This document shows, piece by piece, positions 54,900 to 63,771 of a stretch of DNA of 64,000 nt. The DNA lies in assembly GCF_002284565.1 (NCBI RefSeq), contig NZ_NPKI01000011.1, positions 248,001 through 312,000 on the forward strand, in the 5' to 3' direction. The translations under genes were made by a program, and so were the position numbers. The notes under the pieces are model-generated. The model saw only the letters and a list, made by a program, of their open reading frames with translations, was not told the DNA's origin and made no database searches. The stretch's first letter is position 1. Every line of letters starts with the position of its first letter. Source of the stretch: Mesorhizobium mediterraneum (GTDB taxonomy: Bacteria > Pseudomonadota > Alphaproteobacteria > Rhizobiales > Rhizobiaceae).

Positions 54900-55789
54900 T
54901 CCGCCGCGATCTGCGTGCGCGCCGCGGCAAGCTTGCGGTAGAAATAGACGGTGAACAGGATCGACAGCAGGATCGAGAAATAGGCCATGGCGTTGGCCAT
55001 GCCCATCCTGGCGTCGCTGTAGGCGGTGCGGGCGACGAGCGTCCAGACGAGTTCGGTGCGGCCGGCGGGACCGCCGTCGGTCATGATCTTGACGATGTCA
55101 TAGGCGCGCGCCACGTCGAGCGAGCGGATGGTCATGGCGATGGAAGCAAACGGCATGATGAAAGGCCAGGTGACATAACGAAATGTCTGCCACGGCGTAC
55201 AGCCGTCGACGCGGGCTGCCTCGACCGGCTCGCGCGGCATCGCCAGCAATCCGGCAAGGATCAGGATCGCAAACACCGAAGTCGACGACCAGATTTCGGC
55301 GGTGAGGATGGCGATGAAGGCGAGATTGCCGTCGATCAGCCACGGGATGGCGCGGTCGGTCAGGCCGAGCGCCTGCAAGGCGTTGTTCACCAGGCCGATA
55401 TTGTCGTTGAACATGAATTTGAACTGGAAGCCGACCAGGATCGGCGAAAACATCATCGGGAACATCATGATGGTGCGCAGCACCCGTTGCCCGCGCGACG
55501 CCTTCTCCACCAGCAGCGCCAGCCCCAGCCCGATCAGCATTTCCAGATTGAGCGCGACCGTCAGCAGCACCACGGTGCGGGCGAAGGCGATCCAGAAATC
55601 CCCGTTGCTCAGGATGTTGATGTAGTTGCGCGCGCCGATGAAGACCCAGAGTGTCTCCGGCTTGGTCAGCCGGAACGGCGTGAAGCTGGAGTAGAGCGAA
55701 AGCAGCAGCGGCAAGACCACCACCGCCGCCAGTACGATGATCGCCGGAAGCAGGAGCAGCAACGGCGGCGAGGGTCTCCAGCCTTTCAT
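54893..55789 (-). CDS. Carbohydrate ABC permease (MalF-like)
   Basis: 298 residues, six predicted spans. EAA loop with VEAARVDGCTPWQTFRYVTW. LLLLLPAIIVLAAVVVLPLL opens the first span. Its gene follows the binding-protein gene after a 144-bp gap holding a hairpin. Confidence 0.94.
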   Translation of the reverse strand: MKGWRPSPPLLLLLPAIIVLAAVVVLPLLLSLYSSFTPFRLTKPETLWVFIGARNYINILSNGDFWIAFARTVVLLTVALNLEMLIGLGLALLVEKASRGQRVLRTIMMFPMMFSPILVGFQFKFMFNDNIGLVNNALQALGLTDRAIPWLIDGNLAFIAILTAEIWSSTSVFAILILAGLLAMPREPVEAARVDGCTPWQTFRYVTWPFIMPFASIAMTIRSLDVARAYDIVKIMTDGGPAGRTELVWTLVARTAYSDARMGMANAMAYFSILLSILFTVYFYRKLAAARTQIAAEW

Positions 55790-55890
55790 GTCGATCCGGT
55801 TCTGGTTGGTGCCCGGACACCGAAGGCCGTTATCGGCGAGCTCGGATCAAGACAAAGCGTGTTGCGCATGGTCGGTCTAGAAACGGGTCG

Positions 55891-55922
55891 GGGGCGCCGC
55901 TCTTCGATAAGCGCAGCGCCCC
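55891..55922 (-). other. Hairpin after the carbohydrate binding-protein gene
   Basis: GGGGCGC / GCGCCCC with an extended imperfect inner stem of about six pairs, just after the stop at 55934. No T-tract on the minus strand. Same position as the hairpins found in the other transporter operons. Confidence 0.6.
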
Positions 55923-55933
55923 GTGGAAAGATG

Positions 55934-57253
55934 TCAAAGCTTGCCGGCGTCTTCGAGGATCTGGGTGGCCTTGGCGGCAGCGTCGTCCAGAGCCTGCTTG
56001 GAGGTCTTGTCGCCGAGGATGGCCGCCTGCAACTCGGGATAGACCGCGTTGGAGATTTCGATCCATTCAGGCGTCTGCGGCACGGCGAAAGCGTGCTTTG
56101 CCTGTTCCTGGAAAGCGGCCAGCACTTCCGTCTTGTAAGGATCGCCGGCCGCTTGCTGGATGTCCCAGTCCCACACCGCGGTGCGGGTCGGCAGTGGTCC
56201 GCTTGCAGCTTCAAGTTTCTGGCTGTCCTCGTTGGTCAGGAACCAGACCAAAGATGCCGCGGCTTCTTTGCTGGCGCAGTTTTCGGTGACTGAAAATCCA
56301 TGATGCCCCGACCAGCCGGTGCGAATGCCGGCCGAACCCTTCGGCGCCACCTTCACCCCGACATTGCCGGCGACCTTCGACGACTTCGGATCGTTGAAGA
56401 ACCCTGCCCAGCCCGGCCAGTCGAGATTGATGGCGACGGTGCCCGAGGCAAAGCCCTGGCCAAGATCGTCCCAGAGATAATTGGTGGTGCCGGCCGGCAC
56501 CGCCTTGGCCTTGTAGAGATTGACGAACCAGTCGAGCGCCTGCACGCCGGCCTCCGAGTTGAAGGCGGGCTTGCCGTCCTTGTCGAGATACTCGCCCCCC
56601 TCGGCGATGAGCATCTCGTAGAAGCGGCCGTTGATCGCCTCTTCCTTGCCAGCGAACTGGGTGCCGTAGAAATCCGGCGGGCTGGCGAAGAATTCCGCCT
56701 GCTGGGCGACTTCGTCCCAGGTGTCGGGCGGCACCAGTTCCGCGCCATACTTGGCCTTGTAGGCGGCCTTCTTGGCCTCGTCCTGATAAAGGCTTTTCTG
56801 GTAGTAGAGCGCGGAGACGTCGAACTGCGCACGCGGCAGCATCGCCAGCTTTCCGTCGAGCGTCGAGGCCTTGATCGTCGACGGCACGAAGGCGGCGACT
56901 TCCTCCTTGGGCAGCAGCGCGTTGAGATCGGTGTAGATGTCAGGATATTGCGGCGCGAAGGACGAATGGTTCGAGCCGACGCACCAGTTGATGCTGCCGG
57001 ACGCGATGTCCGACTTGATTTCCTTGTCGAGTTCGAAGTGGTTCTTCTTCGAGATCACGTTGACCTTGGCGCCGGTCAGCTTTTCCCATTCGCCGATGCG
57101 CGCGTAGAGCCCTTCATATTGCTGGCCGCCAATCAGCTTGGCGTCGATGGTGACGCCGTCGAACTTGCCGGGCAGTTCGGCAGCAAAAGCAGCGCCCGCG
57201 CCAAGCGCAAGCAGCGCCACGCCGGCCGACAGGCCGTAAAACAGTCTGGTCAT
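55934..57253 (-). CDS. Carbohydrate ABC solute-binding protein (family 1)
   Basis: 439 residues from ATG at 57253, with GGGAGGAACC upstream. Signal peptide MTRLFYGLSAGVALLALGAG and cleavage near AFA-AE. Family-1 features: IGEWEKLTGAKVNVISKKNH, and WDEVAQQAEFFASPP. First gene of the minus-strand sugar operon, divergent from IclR. Confidence 0.93.
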   Translation of the reverse strand: MTRLFYGLSAGVALLALGAGAAFAAELPGKFDGVTIDAKLIGGQQYEGLYARIGEWEKLTGAKVNVISKKNHFELDKEIKSDIASGSINWCVGSNHSSFAPQYPDIYTDLNALLPKEEVAAFVPSTIKASTLDGKLAMLPRAQFDVSALYYQKSLYQDEAKKAAYKAKYGAELVPPDTWDEVAQQAEFFASPPDFYGTQFAGKEEAINGRFYEMLIAEGGEYLDKDGKPAFNSEAGVQALDWFVNLYKAKAVPAGTTNYLWDDLGQGFASGTVAINLDWPGWAGFFNDPKSSKVAGNVGVKVAPKGSAGIRTGWSGHHGFSVTENCASKEAAASLVWFLTNEDSQKLEAASGPLPTRTAVWDWDIQQAAGDPYKTEVLAAFQEQAKHAFAVPQTPEWIEISNAVYPELQAAILGDKTSKQALDDAAAKATQILEDAGKL

Positions 57254-57314
57254 TTGGTTCCTCCCAACGGCGTGCGATGGCGACCCATATCCAGGACCCG
57301 ATCTGCGCGCTTCA

Positions 57315-57392
57315 TTCATATACAAACAAAACATTTATGCGGTCGTCAAGTTGAAAGTTCTTTCCGGATGCTGGCCATTGTGCGTATATGAA
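57315..57392. promoter_or_regulatory. Paired TTCATATAC inverted repeats between sugar operon and IclR gene
   Basis: TTCATATAC at 57315-57323 and its reverse complement GTATATGAA at 57384-57392 lie 60 bases apart in the divergent gap. They are candidate IclR binding half-sites that could loop or act separately on the two promoters. Confidence 0.5.
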
Positions 57393-57417
57393 AGCTGAAA
57401 TTCACTGGGGAGCGATT

Positions 57418-58203
57418 ATGGCGGAGGACGAGGACGATGACCGATATCGTGCCCCGGCGCTGGACAAGGGGCTCGACATTCTCGAGCTTCTGGCCGGCGT
57501 CGACGGTGGCCTGACGCAAGCGGAAATCGCCAAGAAGCTCGACCGCAGCCCCAACGAGTTCTACCGCATGCTGGACCGGCTGGTGCGACGGGGCTACGTC
57601 GCGCGGCCCGACGGCGATCGTTATTCGCTGACGCTCAAGCTGTTTGGCCTGGCGCAGTTGCACGCGCCGGTGCGACGGCTGGTTTCCTACGCGACGCCGC
57701 TGATGCGCGAGCTTGCCGAAACCTCGCAGCAGGCAAACCAGCTCGTCGTCTTCGACCGCGGTTCCGCGGTAGTGATCGCGCAGCAGGAGGCGCCGGACTA
57801 TTGGGGCATCTCGATCCGCGTCGGCTCGCATATCAGCCTGTTCGATACCGGATCGGGACATGTGCTGCTGGCCTTCCACTCGCCGGAAGAGCGGCAGATG
57901 ATGATCTCCGAACATCTGCGCAGCACCGACAGGCCGCCTCAGTCACCGGAGTTCTTTGCCCGCCTCGACCAAGTCCGCGAGCGCGGCTATGAGATGATGG
58001 CGTCGCTGCAGACCGCCGGCGTGTTCAATCTGACGGCACCCGTTCTTGGCTCTGACGGCAGGGCAATCGCGGCGCTGTCGATCCCCTATATAACGCTGGT
58101 CAATGCCCCAAAGGCGCCCGACATCACTAGGACAATCGAATTGCTGCGGGCGGCGAGCGAAAAACTCTCGCAACTGGCGGGATCGGCCGTCAACTCGAAG
58201 TGA
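57418..58203 (+). CDS. IclR-family transcriptional regulator
   Basis: 261 residues from ATG at 57418, with GGGGAG upstream; an ATG at 57388 in frame adds ten residues and overlaps a palindrome half, so it is less likely. N-terminal HTH ALDKGLDILELLAGVDGGLT then TQAEIAKKLDRSPNEFYRML, followed by the GAF-like effector domain with DTGSGHVLLAFHS. It is divergent from the sugar operon and probably its ligand-sensing regulator, and is followed by a lactonase gene. Confidence 0.93.
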   Translation: MAEDEDDDRYRAPALDKGLDILELLAGVDGGLTQAEIAKKLDRSPNEFYRMLDRLVRRGYVARPDGDRYSLTLKLFGLAQLHAPVRRLVSYATPLMRELAETSQQANQLVVFDRGSAVVIAQQEAPDYWGISIRVGSHISLFDTGSGHVLLAFHSPEERQMMISEHLRSTDRPPQSPEFFARLDQVRERGYEMMASLQTAGVFNLTAPVLGSDGRAIAALSIPYITLVNAPKAPDITRTIELLRAASEKLSQLAGSAVNSK

Positions 58204-58268
58204 ATTCTTATTTGAATGAAGAATTTCTCCGTGAGATGATCCTGAAACGCCAGAGGAGGAGCGCGCCG

Positions 58269-59105
58269 ATGATCTTCGATACCCATCTGCACCTGATCGA
58301 CCAGTCGGCGCTGCGCTACCCCTGGCTCTCCGGTGTGCCGGCGCTCAATCGCGACTTTTCCCACGACGAATATGCAGTCCAGGCTCGCCGCGCCGGCATA
58401 GAGGGCGCATTCCACATGGAGGTCGATGTCGAACCCGCCGACATCGAGGCCGAAACCGGCCACGTGAAGGCGCTGTCACAACAGAGGGGTAGTCTGTTGC
58501 GCGGCGCAATCGCCTCCTGCCGACCGGAAGAACCGGGCTTTGCCGCCTACCTGGAGGCGCAGCGCGCCGATCCCTTCGTCAAGGGTTTCCGGCGTGTGTT
58601 GCACGTCATGCCGGACGAGCTGTCGGAAGGCGCACTGTTCCGGGAGAACATCAAGCGGCTTGCCGGCACCGGCCTGACCTTCGATCTCGTCGTTCTGCCG
58701 CATCAAATCCCAAGAGCGATCGCACTCGCCGATCTCGCGCCGGATGTGCAGTTCGTGCTCGACCATTGCGGCGTGCCCGACATCAAAGGGGATGGTGAGC
58801 ACCCATGGCGCGAGCATATGACGGAGATCGCGCGGCGTCCGAACGTCGTCGGCAAGATCTCCGGCGTGGTCGCCTATGCGGATGCCGGTTCATGGACCGT
58901 CGATACCCTGCGCCCCTATGTCGAGTACACCATCAAATGCTTCGGCTGGGACCGCGTCGTGTGGGGCAGCGACTGGCCGGTCTGCACGCTTGGCGGCGGG
59001 CTGGCGACCTGGGTTGCAGCGACGCATGCGCTGCTTGGCGGCGCAAGCGCCGAGGAACGGCAAAAGCTGCTCTCCGCCAACGCGAAGCGGCTGTGGAGTT
59101 TGTAG
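58269..59105 (+). CDS. Amidohydrolase-family sugar lactonase
   Basis: 278 residues from ATG at 58269, preceded by AGAGGAGGAG. Begins MIFDTHLHLIDQSALRYPWL with the HxH metal motif, then VLDHCGVPDIKG and VWGSDWPVCTLGGG, the L-fucono/L-rhamnono-lactonase pattern of amidohydrolase_2 enzymes. It opens the lactone produced by the Gfo/Idh/MocA dehydrogenase. Co-transcribed with IclR on the plus strand, although its substrate comes from the minus-strand operon. Confidence 0.9.
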   Translation: MIFDTHLHLIDQSALRYPWLSGVPALNRDFSHDEYAVQARRAGIEGAFHMEVDVEPADIEAETGHVKALSQQRGSLLRGAIASCRPEEPGFAAYLEAQRADPFVKGFRRVLHVMPDELSEGALFRENIKRLAGTGLTFDLVVLPHQIPRAIALADLAPDVQFVLDHCGVPDIKGDGEHPWREHMTEIARRPNVVGKISGVVAYADAGSWTVDTLRPYVEYTIKCFGWDRVVWGSDWPVCTLGGGLATWVAATHALLGGASAEERQKLLSANAKRLWSL

Positions 59106-59125
59106 AAGAGTTAGCGGGCTCTGCC

Positions 59126-60091
59126 TCAGATTGTCGCCGATACGTGCCGCTCGCGACCGTAAAGCGAAACCAGCAGCACGATGACCAGACCAAGTGCAGC
59201 CTGCATGGTTGAGGGCCGGAAGCCAAGGCCGATCAGCAGCGTGTTGATCTCCGTCAGCACCAGCACGCCGGCGATGGTGCCGAAATAATTGCCGCGGCCG
59301 CCGACAAGGGCGGCGCCCCCGACCACGACCGCCGCGATGGTCTGGAACAGATAGGGCTGGCCGACATCGCCATAGGCCGAACCGGTGAAGCCGAGCAGCA
59401 GCACGCCAGCCGCGGCAGCAAAGAAAGCGCTTGCCGCGTAGGTCACCGTCCACATGCGGACCGGATCGATCAGCGCCAGCGGGGCTGCACCGGGGTTGCT
59501 GCCAAGCGCGTAAAGGCGGCGGCCGTAGGCCGTGCGCGCCAGCACCAGCGCCACCAGCAAGGTCAGCACCGCGACGCAGGGCACCAGCGCCGGCACCGGC
59601 AGCGGTCCGACCGAACCGCCGATCGAGACGAAGGCGGAAACAGCTGCAGGCGCCGATCCGGATGGAAAGCCGCCGGTCCACAACAGCACGGCGCCTTGCA
59701 CGATCATGCCAACGCCAAGCGTGACGATCAGCGGGTGGATGTCGAGCCCGCGCGAGATCAGGCCGTTCAGCGCCCCGATCAGCACGGCGAGCACGCCAAC
59801 GATCACGCAGACAAGGGCAAAATTCCAGCCGGCGCCGTAGAGCTGTGCCGCAACGACATTTGCGAAGCCGATAATGAAGGGGATCGACAGGTCGATGCCG
59901 CCTAGAATGACGACGAGGGTCTGGCCGATCGATGCCACCGCCAGCAGCGAAGCGATGACCAGCAGCGCGCGGATGGCGAACGGCGCGGAATAGCCCGGGA
60001 TGAGCAGCGTGCCGACAATCTGCAAGGCGGCAGCGACCGCAAAGGCGCCTGCGACGCGGGCATTGGTGGACTGAAACCAGGTCTGGCTCAT
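59126..60091 (-). CDS. Sugar ABC permease (RbsC-like) 2
   Basis: 321 residues, eight or more spans. IGQTLVVILGGIDLSIPFII is the RbsC-family core and GSNPGAAPLALIDPVRMWTV a typical cytoplasmic loop. Second permease of a heterodimer; last gene of the operon, 5 bases after the first permease. Confidence 0.93.
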   Translation of the reverse strand: MSQTWFQSTNARVAGAFAVAAALQIVGTLLIPGYSAPFAIRALLVIASLLAVASIGQTLVVILGGIDLSIPFIIGFANVVAAQLYGAGWNFALVCVIVGVLAVLIGALNGLISRGLDIHPLIVTLGVGMIVQGAVLLWTGGFPSGSAPAAVSAFVSIGGSVGPLPVPALVPCVAVLTLLVALVLARTAYGRRLYALGSNPGAAPLALIDPVRMWTVTYAASAFFAAAAGVLLLGFTGSAYGDVGQPYLFQTIAAVVVGGAALVGGRGNYFGTIAGVLVLTEINTLLIGLGFRPSTMQAALGLVIVLLVSLYGRERHVSATI

Positions 60092-60096
60092 GCTTC

Positions 60097-61047
60097 TCAG
60101 CCTTTCCGTCCGGAGAGCCGTTCCTGCAGCGCCGTCATGATGACCGCTACAACCAGAATGACGCCATAGGCGATCTGCAGCACATAGGTGGAGACGTTGA
60201 AGGCGGTCAGCACGCTCTGCAGCAGGAAGATATCGATGGCGCCAATCGCGGCGCCCAGAAGACCGCCGCGCCCGCCGGCAAGGCTGACGCCGCCGAGCGC
60301 CACCGCCGCGATCGCGATCAGCGTGTAGGTTGGTCCGATGTTGGGATCGGCCGAACCGATCAGCGCCGTCAGCATCAAGCCCGCGCAGGCGGCGAGAATG
60401 CCGGTCATGACATAGGCGATGAAACGGACTTTGGTGACCGGAACGCCGGCCGTGTAAGCGGCGCGGTCATCGCTGCCCACCGCCATCAGCTGGTCGTAGT
60501 AGGGGGTCTGCCGCACCAGCCACCAGAACAGGAAGATCAGCGCCAGCGGCAGTGCCGACCACGGGCCGGCCATCGCCTTCAGCCAGACTGGCGCCGGGCC
60601 GATCGGCGCCGGCAGGATAGTCAGCGTCATCCCGGTCAGGATCAGATAGGTGCCAAGCGTCGCGACGATCGGCTGGATGCGAACGACGGTCGCCAGAAAG
60701 CCGTTGGCCGCGCCGACGATCGCGCCGATCAAAAGCGCTGCCGGCACGATGACCAGCGGCGAAGATATGCCGAGCTTGAGAAACAGCAGCTGGATGACGA
60801 TCGCATTGACGAAGCCCATCAGCGGCCCGACGGAAATGTCGATGCCGCCACGCCCGGCCAGGATCACCGGAGCCGAGGCAAGTGCTGCGCCGATCAACGG
60901 TGCGGCGAGCCCGATCAGCGCGCCCCAGGCGGAAGGATGGAAGCGTGACGGATTGAGCAGCAGATTGACCGCGATCAGGATGACCAGCAGCACCGTCGCA
61001 AAACCCGCGCCGCGCCATCGCTCCGCCATGCGCCGAAACCCGCTCAT
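60097..61047 (-). CDS. Sugar ABC permease (RbsC-like) 1
   Basis: 316 residues. ILAGRGGIDISVGPLMGFVN is the family core, VGSDDRAAYTAGVPVTKVRF the loop. It overlaps the C-terminal ATPase gene by 4 bases. The operon carries two permeases where RbsC systems often use a homodimer. Confidence 0.93.
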   Translation of the reverse strand: MSGFRRMAERWRGAGFATVLLVILIAVNLLLNPSRFHPSAWGALIGLAAPLIGAALASAPVILAGRGGIDISVGPLMGFVNAIVIQLLFLKLGISSPLVIVPAALLIGAIVGAANGFLATVVRIQPIVATLGTYLILTGMTLTILPAPIGPAPVWLKAMAGPWSALPLALIFLFWWLVRQTPYYDQLMAVGSDDRAAYTAGVPVTKVRFIAYVMTGILAACAGLMLTALIGSADPNIGPTYTLIAIAAVALGGVSLAGGRGGLLGAAIGAIDIFLLQSVLTAFNVSTYVLQIAYGVILVVAVIMTALQERLSGRKG

Positions 61048-61775
61048 GCCGCGCGTCCGAACATGGCGGCGATCACCGTATCGCTTTTCATCTCGTTTCC
61101 GGTGATTTCAGCCGCCACCTGCTGTTCGCGGAAAACCAGCACGCGATGGCAAAGCAGGAGGATCTCCTCGATCTCGCTCGACAGAATGACCAGAGCCATG
61201 CCGTCCGCCGCGAGTCCCCGGAAGACATCGTAGAGGACATGGCGCGTCGCCACGTCGACACCGCGCGTCGGGTCGTTGAGGAGCAGGATCGCCGGCTCCA
61301 GCGCCAGTGCCCTGGCCAGCAGCACCTTCTGCTGGTTGCCGCCGGAAAGCGTGGTGATCGAGGCATCCGGCCGTGGCGCGACGATGGAGAGTTTTTCGCG
61401 GTAGGCCTCGTAGCGCCGCCGCCGTGCTGCGAAGCTGAGCAGGCCGAAACGCATGTCACGCGACAATGTCGAGACGGCAAAATTATCAAGCACCGATTGG
61501 GTCGGGAAGATGCCGGTGGAGCGCCGGTCGCGCGGCAAATAGGCGATGCCGCTGGCGACCGCCTTGCGGAAGCTGGTGATCGCGCGGGCTTCGATGGTCA
61601 CATCGCCGGCGGCCGGCCGTTCCAGCCCGGCCAGCACTTTCAGGAACCGCTCTTGTCCATGGCCGTCGAGGCCGGCAAGACCGACAATCTCGCCCGGCGC
61701 AATGGCTTGTGTCACGGGGCTTGCGCCCGGCGCGATCACCAGGCTGCGCACCGAAAGGGTAGCGCGATCAGCCAT
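61044..61775 (-). CDS. Split sugar ABC ATPase: C-terminal-type nucleotide-binding domain
   Basis: 243 residues forming only one ABC domain. The Walker A region reads GLAGLDGHGQERFLKVLAGL, lacking the usual GK, as in the second domain of RbsA proteins. The signature LSGGNQQKVLLARALALEP and LLLNDPTRGVDVATR match RbsA second halves. It overlaps the N-terminal-type gene by 8 bases, so a protein that is usually one chain is encoded as two subunits. Confidence 0.9.
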   Translation of the reverse strand: MADRATLSVRSLVIAPGASPVTQAIAPGEIVGLAGLDGHGQERFLKVLAGLERPAAGDVTIEARAITSFRKAVASGIAYLPRDRRSTGIFPTQSVLDNFAVSTLSRDMRFGLLSFAARRRRYEAYREKLSIVAPRPDASITTLSGGNQQKVLLARALALEPAILLLNDPTRGVDVATRHVLYDVFRGLAADGMALVILSSEIEEILLLCHRVLVFREQQVAAEITGNEMKSDTVIAAMFGRAA

Positions 61776-62505
61776 GCGCCAGCTCCGCCGCCGTGCGTGG
61801 CGCCATCGCCTTGAGAAGCTCGGAGGCGGTGGACGTGCCGCGTTCCTCGGTCGTCACCACGCTGCCGCCGCGCAGGACGGAAATCCGATCGGAAAGCGTC
61901 ATCACCTCGTCCATGCGATGGGTGATGAACAGGATCAGGCAACCTTCGGAGGCAAGCTTGCGCATCATGGCGAAAACCGCCTCGCGGTCGGCGAAGTCGA
62001 GCGCCGCCGTCACCTCGTCGAGAATGAGAATGCGCGGGTTGCGAACCACGGCGCGGGCAAGCACCACAAGCTGCTGAACGGCCAGCGGCAATTGCCCGGC
62101 CAACTGGTCGAGCGGGATCTCGGTAACCGCGAATTGTTTCAGCACCGCTTGCGCGCGCTGGTGCCGCTCGGCGCGCGGCACGGTGCGCGTCAGTAAGCCA
62201 TCGAGGCCGAGCAGGATGTTGTCCGTCACTGAACGGTCAGGTGCGATCAGCACTTCCTGGAACACGGTGGCGAAACCGGCGGCCTGGAACGCCGCCGGTC
62301 CGAAGCCGGCAAAGGGCGACCCATTGAGCAGGATCGTGCCGCTGTCCGGCTGGACAATTCCCGACAGCAGCTTGACCAGGGTGCTCTTGCCCGAACCGTT
62401 CTCGCCCAGGATGGTGTGGATCGTGCCGGCGCGGAACGCGATGGAGGCATTCGCGAGAGCGACCGTTTCGCCATAGCGTTTCGAGACACCCTGGACTTCC
62501 AGCAT
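61768..62505 (-). CDS. Split sugar ABC ATPase: N-terminal-type nucleotide-binding domain
   Basis: 245 residues from ATG at 62505, with AGGA eight bases upstream. Intact Walker A GENGSGKSTLVKLLSG, Q-loop FQEVLIAPDRSVTDNI, signature degraded to LAGQLPLAVQQLVVLARAVV, Walker B LILDEVTAALD and FITHRMDEVM. It corresponds to the first half of RbsA. Together with the next gene it supplies the two ABC domains needed for transport. An in-frame ATG at 62562 would lie inside the preceding hairpin region and is less likely. Confidence 0.9.
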   Translation of the reverse strand: MLEVQGVSKRYGETVALANASIAFRAGTIHTILGENGSGKSTLVKLLSGIVQPDSGTILLNGSPFAGFGPAAFQAAGFATVFQEVLIAPDRSVTDNILLGLDGLLTRTVPRAERHQRAQAVLKQFAVTEIPLDQLAGQLPLAVQQLVVLARAVVRNPRILILDEVTAALDFADREAVFAMMRKLASEGCLILFITHRMDEVMTLSDRISVLRGGSVVTTEERGTSTASELLKAMAPRTAAELAHG

Positions 62506-62527
62506 GAGGGATTCCTGATAGGGAAAA

Positions 62528-62553
62528 GCCGGCTCTGCCTGAGCGGAGCCGGC
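62528..62553 (-). terminator. Hairpin with short T-run between binding-protein and ATPase genes
   Basis: GCCGGCTCTGC / GCGGAGCCGGC, an 11-bp stem with one G.T pair and CTGA loop, followed on the minus strand by TTTT. It lies between the binding-protein stop (62564) and the ATPase start (62505) and probably attenuates downstream expression. Confidence 0.7.
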
Positions 62554-62563
62554 GTTCATGAGC

Positions 62564-63751
62564 TTACTTGGCGCAGGCGTCCGGCACCTTCGAATAATCC
62601 CAGCCCTTGGTCGGCGCGGGATTGGCGAAATAGGCATCGAGCCATTCTTCCGGCATCGGATCCTCCGGCGGAACCGGGAAGATCGAGACTGCGTCCGCCG
62701 TCATACAGTCCTTGTACCAGGTGCCCAGGTCGGCGTTGTGGACCGGCGGAATCGGGATCAGCAGCGTGTTGAGCTTCGGCTTTTGCCCGTCGAGCATACG
62801 CGCCCCAATGCGGAACAATGTCTCGGCGGTCCAGTGCGGCAGAACCGCATGGCCTTCGAAGCGATATTTGTCCGGATTGGCTTTCCAGTAGCCGAGCGCG
62901 TCGCCGGTGATCGAGCCGGTGATGAGCGGGGCAGGGCGGCCGGCCTCGGCAAAGGCCTCGGCGACGACGCGGCTTTCGCTGCCCGTCGTCCACACCGCAT
63001 CGATCGGCGCCGGATTGGTGGCGATCGCCTGCAATACCGTCGTCTTGGTGACATTGGCCGTCCAGTTGCCGTTGACGCTGCGCGAGACCTTGAGCTTGGG
63101 GTTCTCGGCCAGCGCCTTGTCGGCGCCCTGACGCTCCTGCACGACGATCGGATGACCTGCGATGCCTTCGACCAGAAGTATGCTGCCGCCACCCGGTATT
63201 GCCTTGCCGATCGCCGTCATCATGTCGTAGCCCCAGCGGGCATAGTTGGAATCGACGTTGATGGCATTCGGGCTGGTCACCGACCCAGCCGCCGTGATGA
63301 AGGGAATGCCGGCCTTTGCGGCGGCATCGATGGCATCATCCAGCGCCGTCGCCGAGCCGGGGATCGAGGTGATGATCGAACATTTCTTATCGATGAAGGC
63401 GCGGATCTGGTTGATCTGCTGGCTGGCATCGTTGTTGGAGTCCGACACTTCGAAGCTCGCCACCGTGCCGTCGGCGATCAGTCCGTCGACAAGCCGCTTC
63501 AACTCCTTGGTGACGGTGACCCGCCACGGATTGCCCTGGTAGGATTCCGAGTGGCACCATTTCCACGGCTTCGCCGGCGGCGTGAAATTGTCCCACGCCG
63601 ATGGCAGGATCTTCTGCGGCGCGCCGTCATATTGCGCCTTCAGTTCAGTTGGCAGTCCAGCGATCACGCCCGAAACGTCCTGGGCGCAGGCAATTGTCGT
63701 GATCGATGCAAGGGCGGTCGCAGCCATAAGGCCGCGGATCAGGCTGTTCAT
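62564..63751 (-). CDS. Sugar ABC solute-binding protein (RbsB-type)
   Basis: 395 residues from ATG at 63751, with GAGGAG upstream. Signal peptide MNSLIRGLMAATALASITTI, cleavage near CA-QD. Periplasmic binding fold with SFEVSDSNNDASQQINQIRA and ITSIPGSATALDDAIDAAAK, typical of the RbsB/LacI-like group, and longer than the usual 300. First gene of the transporter operon in view. Confidence 0.92.
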   Translation of the reverse strand: MNSLIRGLMAATALASITTIACAQDVSGVIAGLPTELKAQYDGAPQKILPSAWDNFTPPAKPWKWCHSESYQGNPWRVTVTKELKRLVDGLIADGTVASFEVSDSNNDASQQINQIRAFIDKKCSIITSIPGSATALDDAIDAAAKAGIPFITAAGSVTSPNAINVDSNYARWGYDMMTAIGKAIPGGGSILLVEGIAGHPIVVQERQGADKALAENPKLKVSRSVNGNWTANVTKTTVLQAIATNPAPIDAVWTTGSESRVVAEAFAEAGRPAPLITGSITGDALGYWKANPDKYRFEGHAVLPHWTAETLFRIGARMLDGQKPKLNTLLIPIPPVHNADLGTWYKDCMTADAVSIFPVPPEDPMPEEWLDAYFANPAPTKGWDYSKVPDACAK

Positions 63752-63771
63752 AGTCTCCTCCATTCGTTGTT

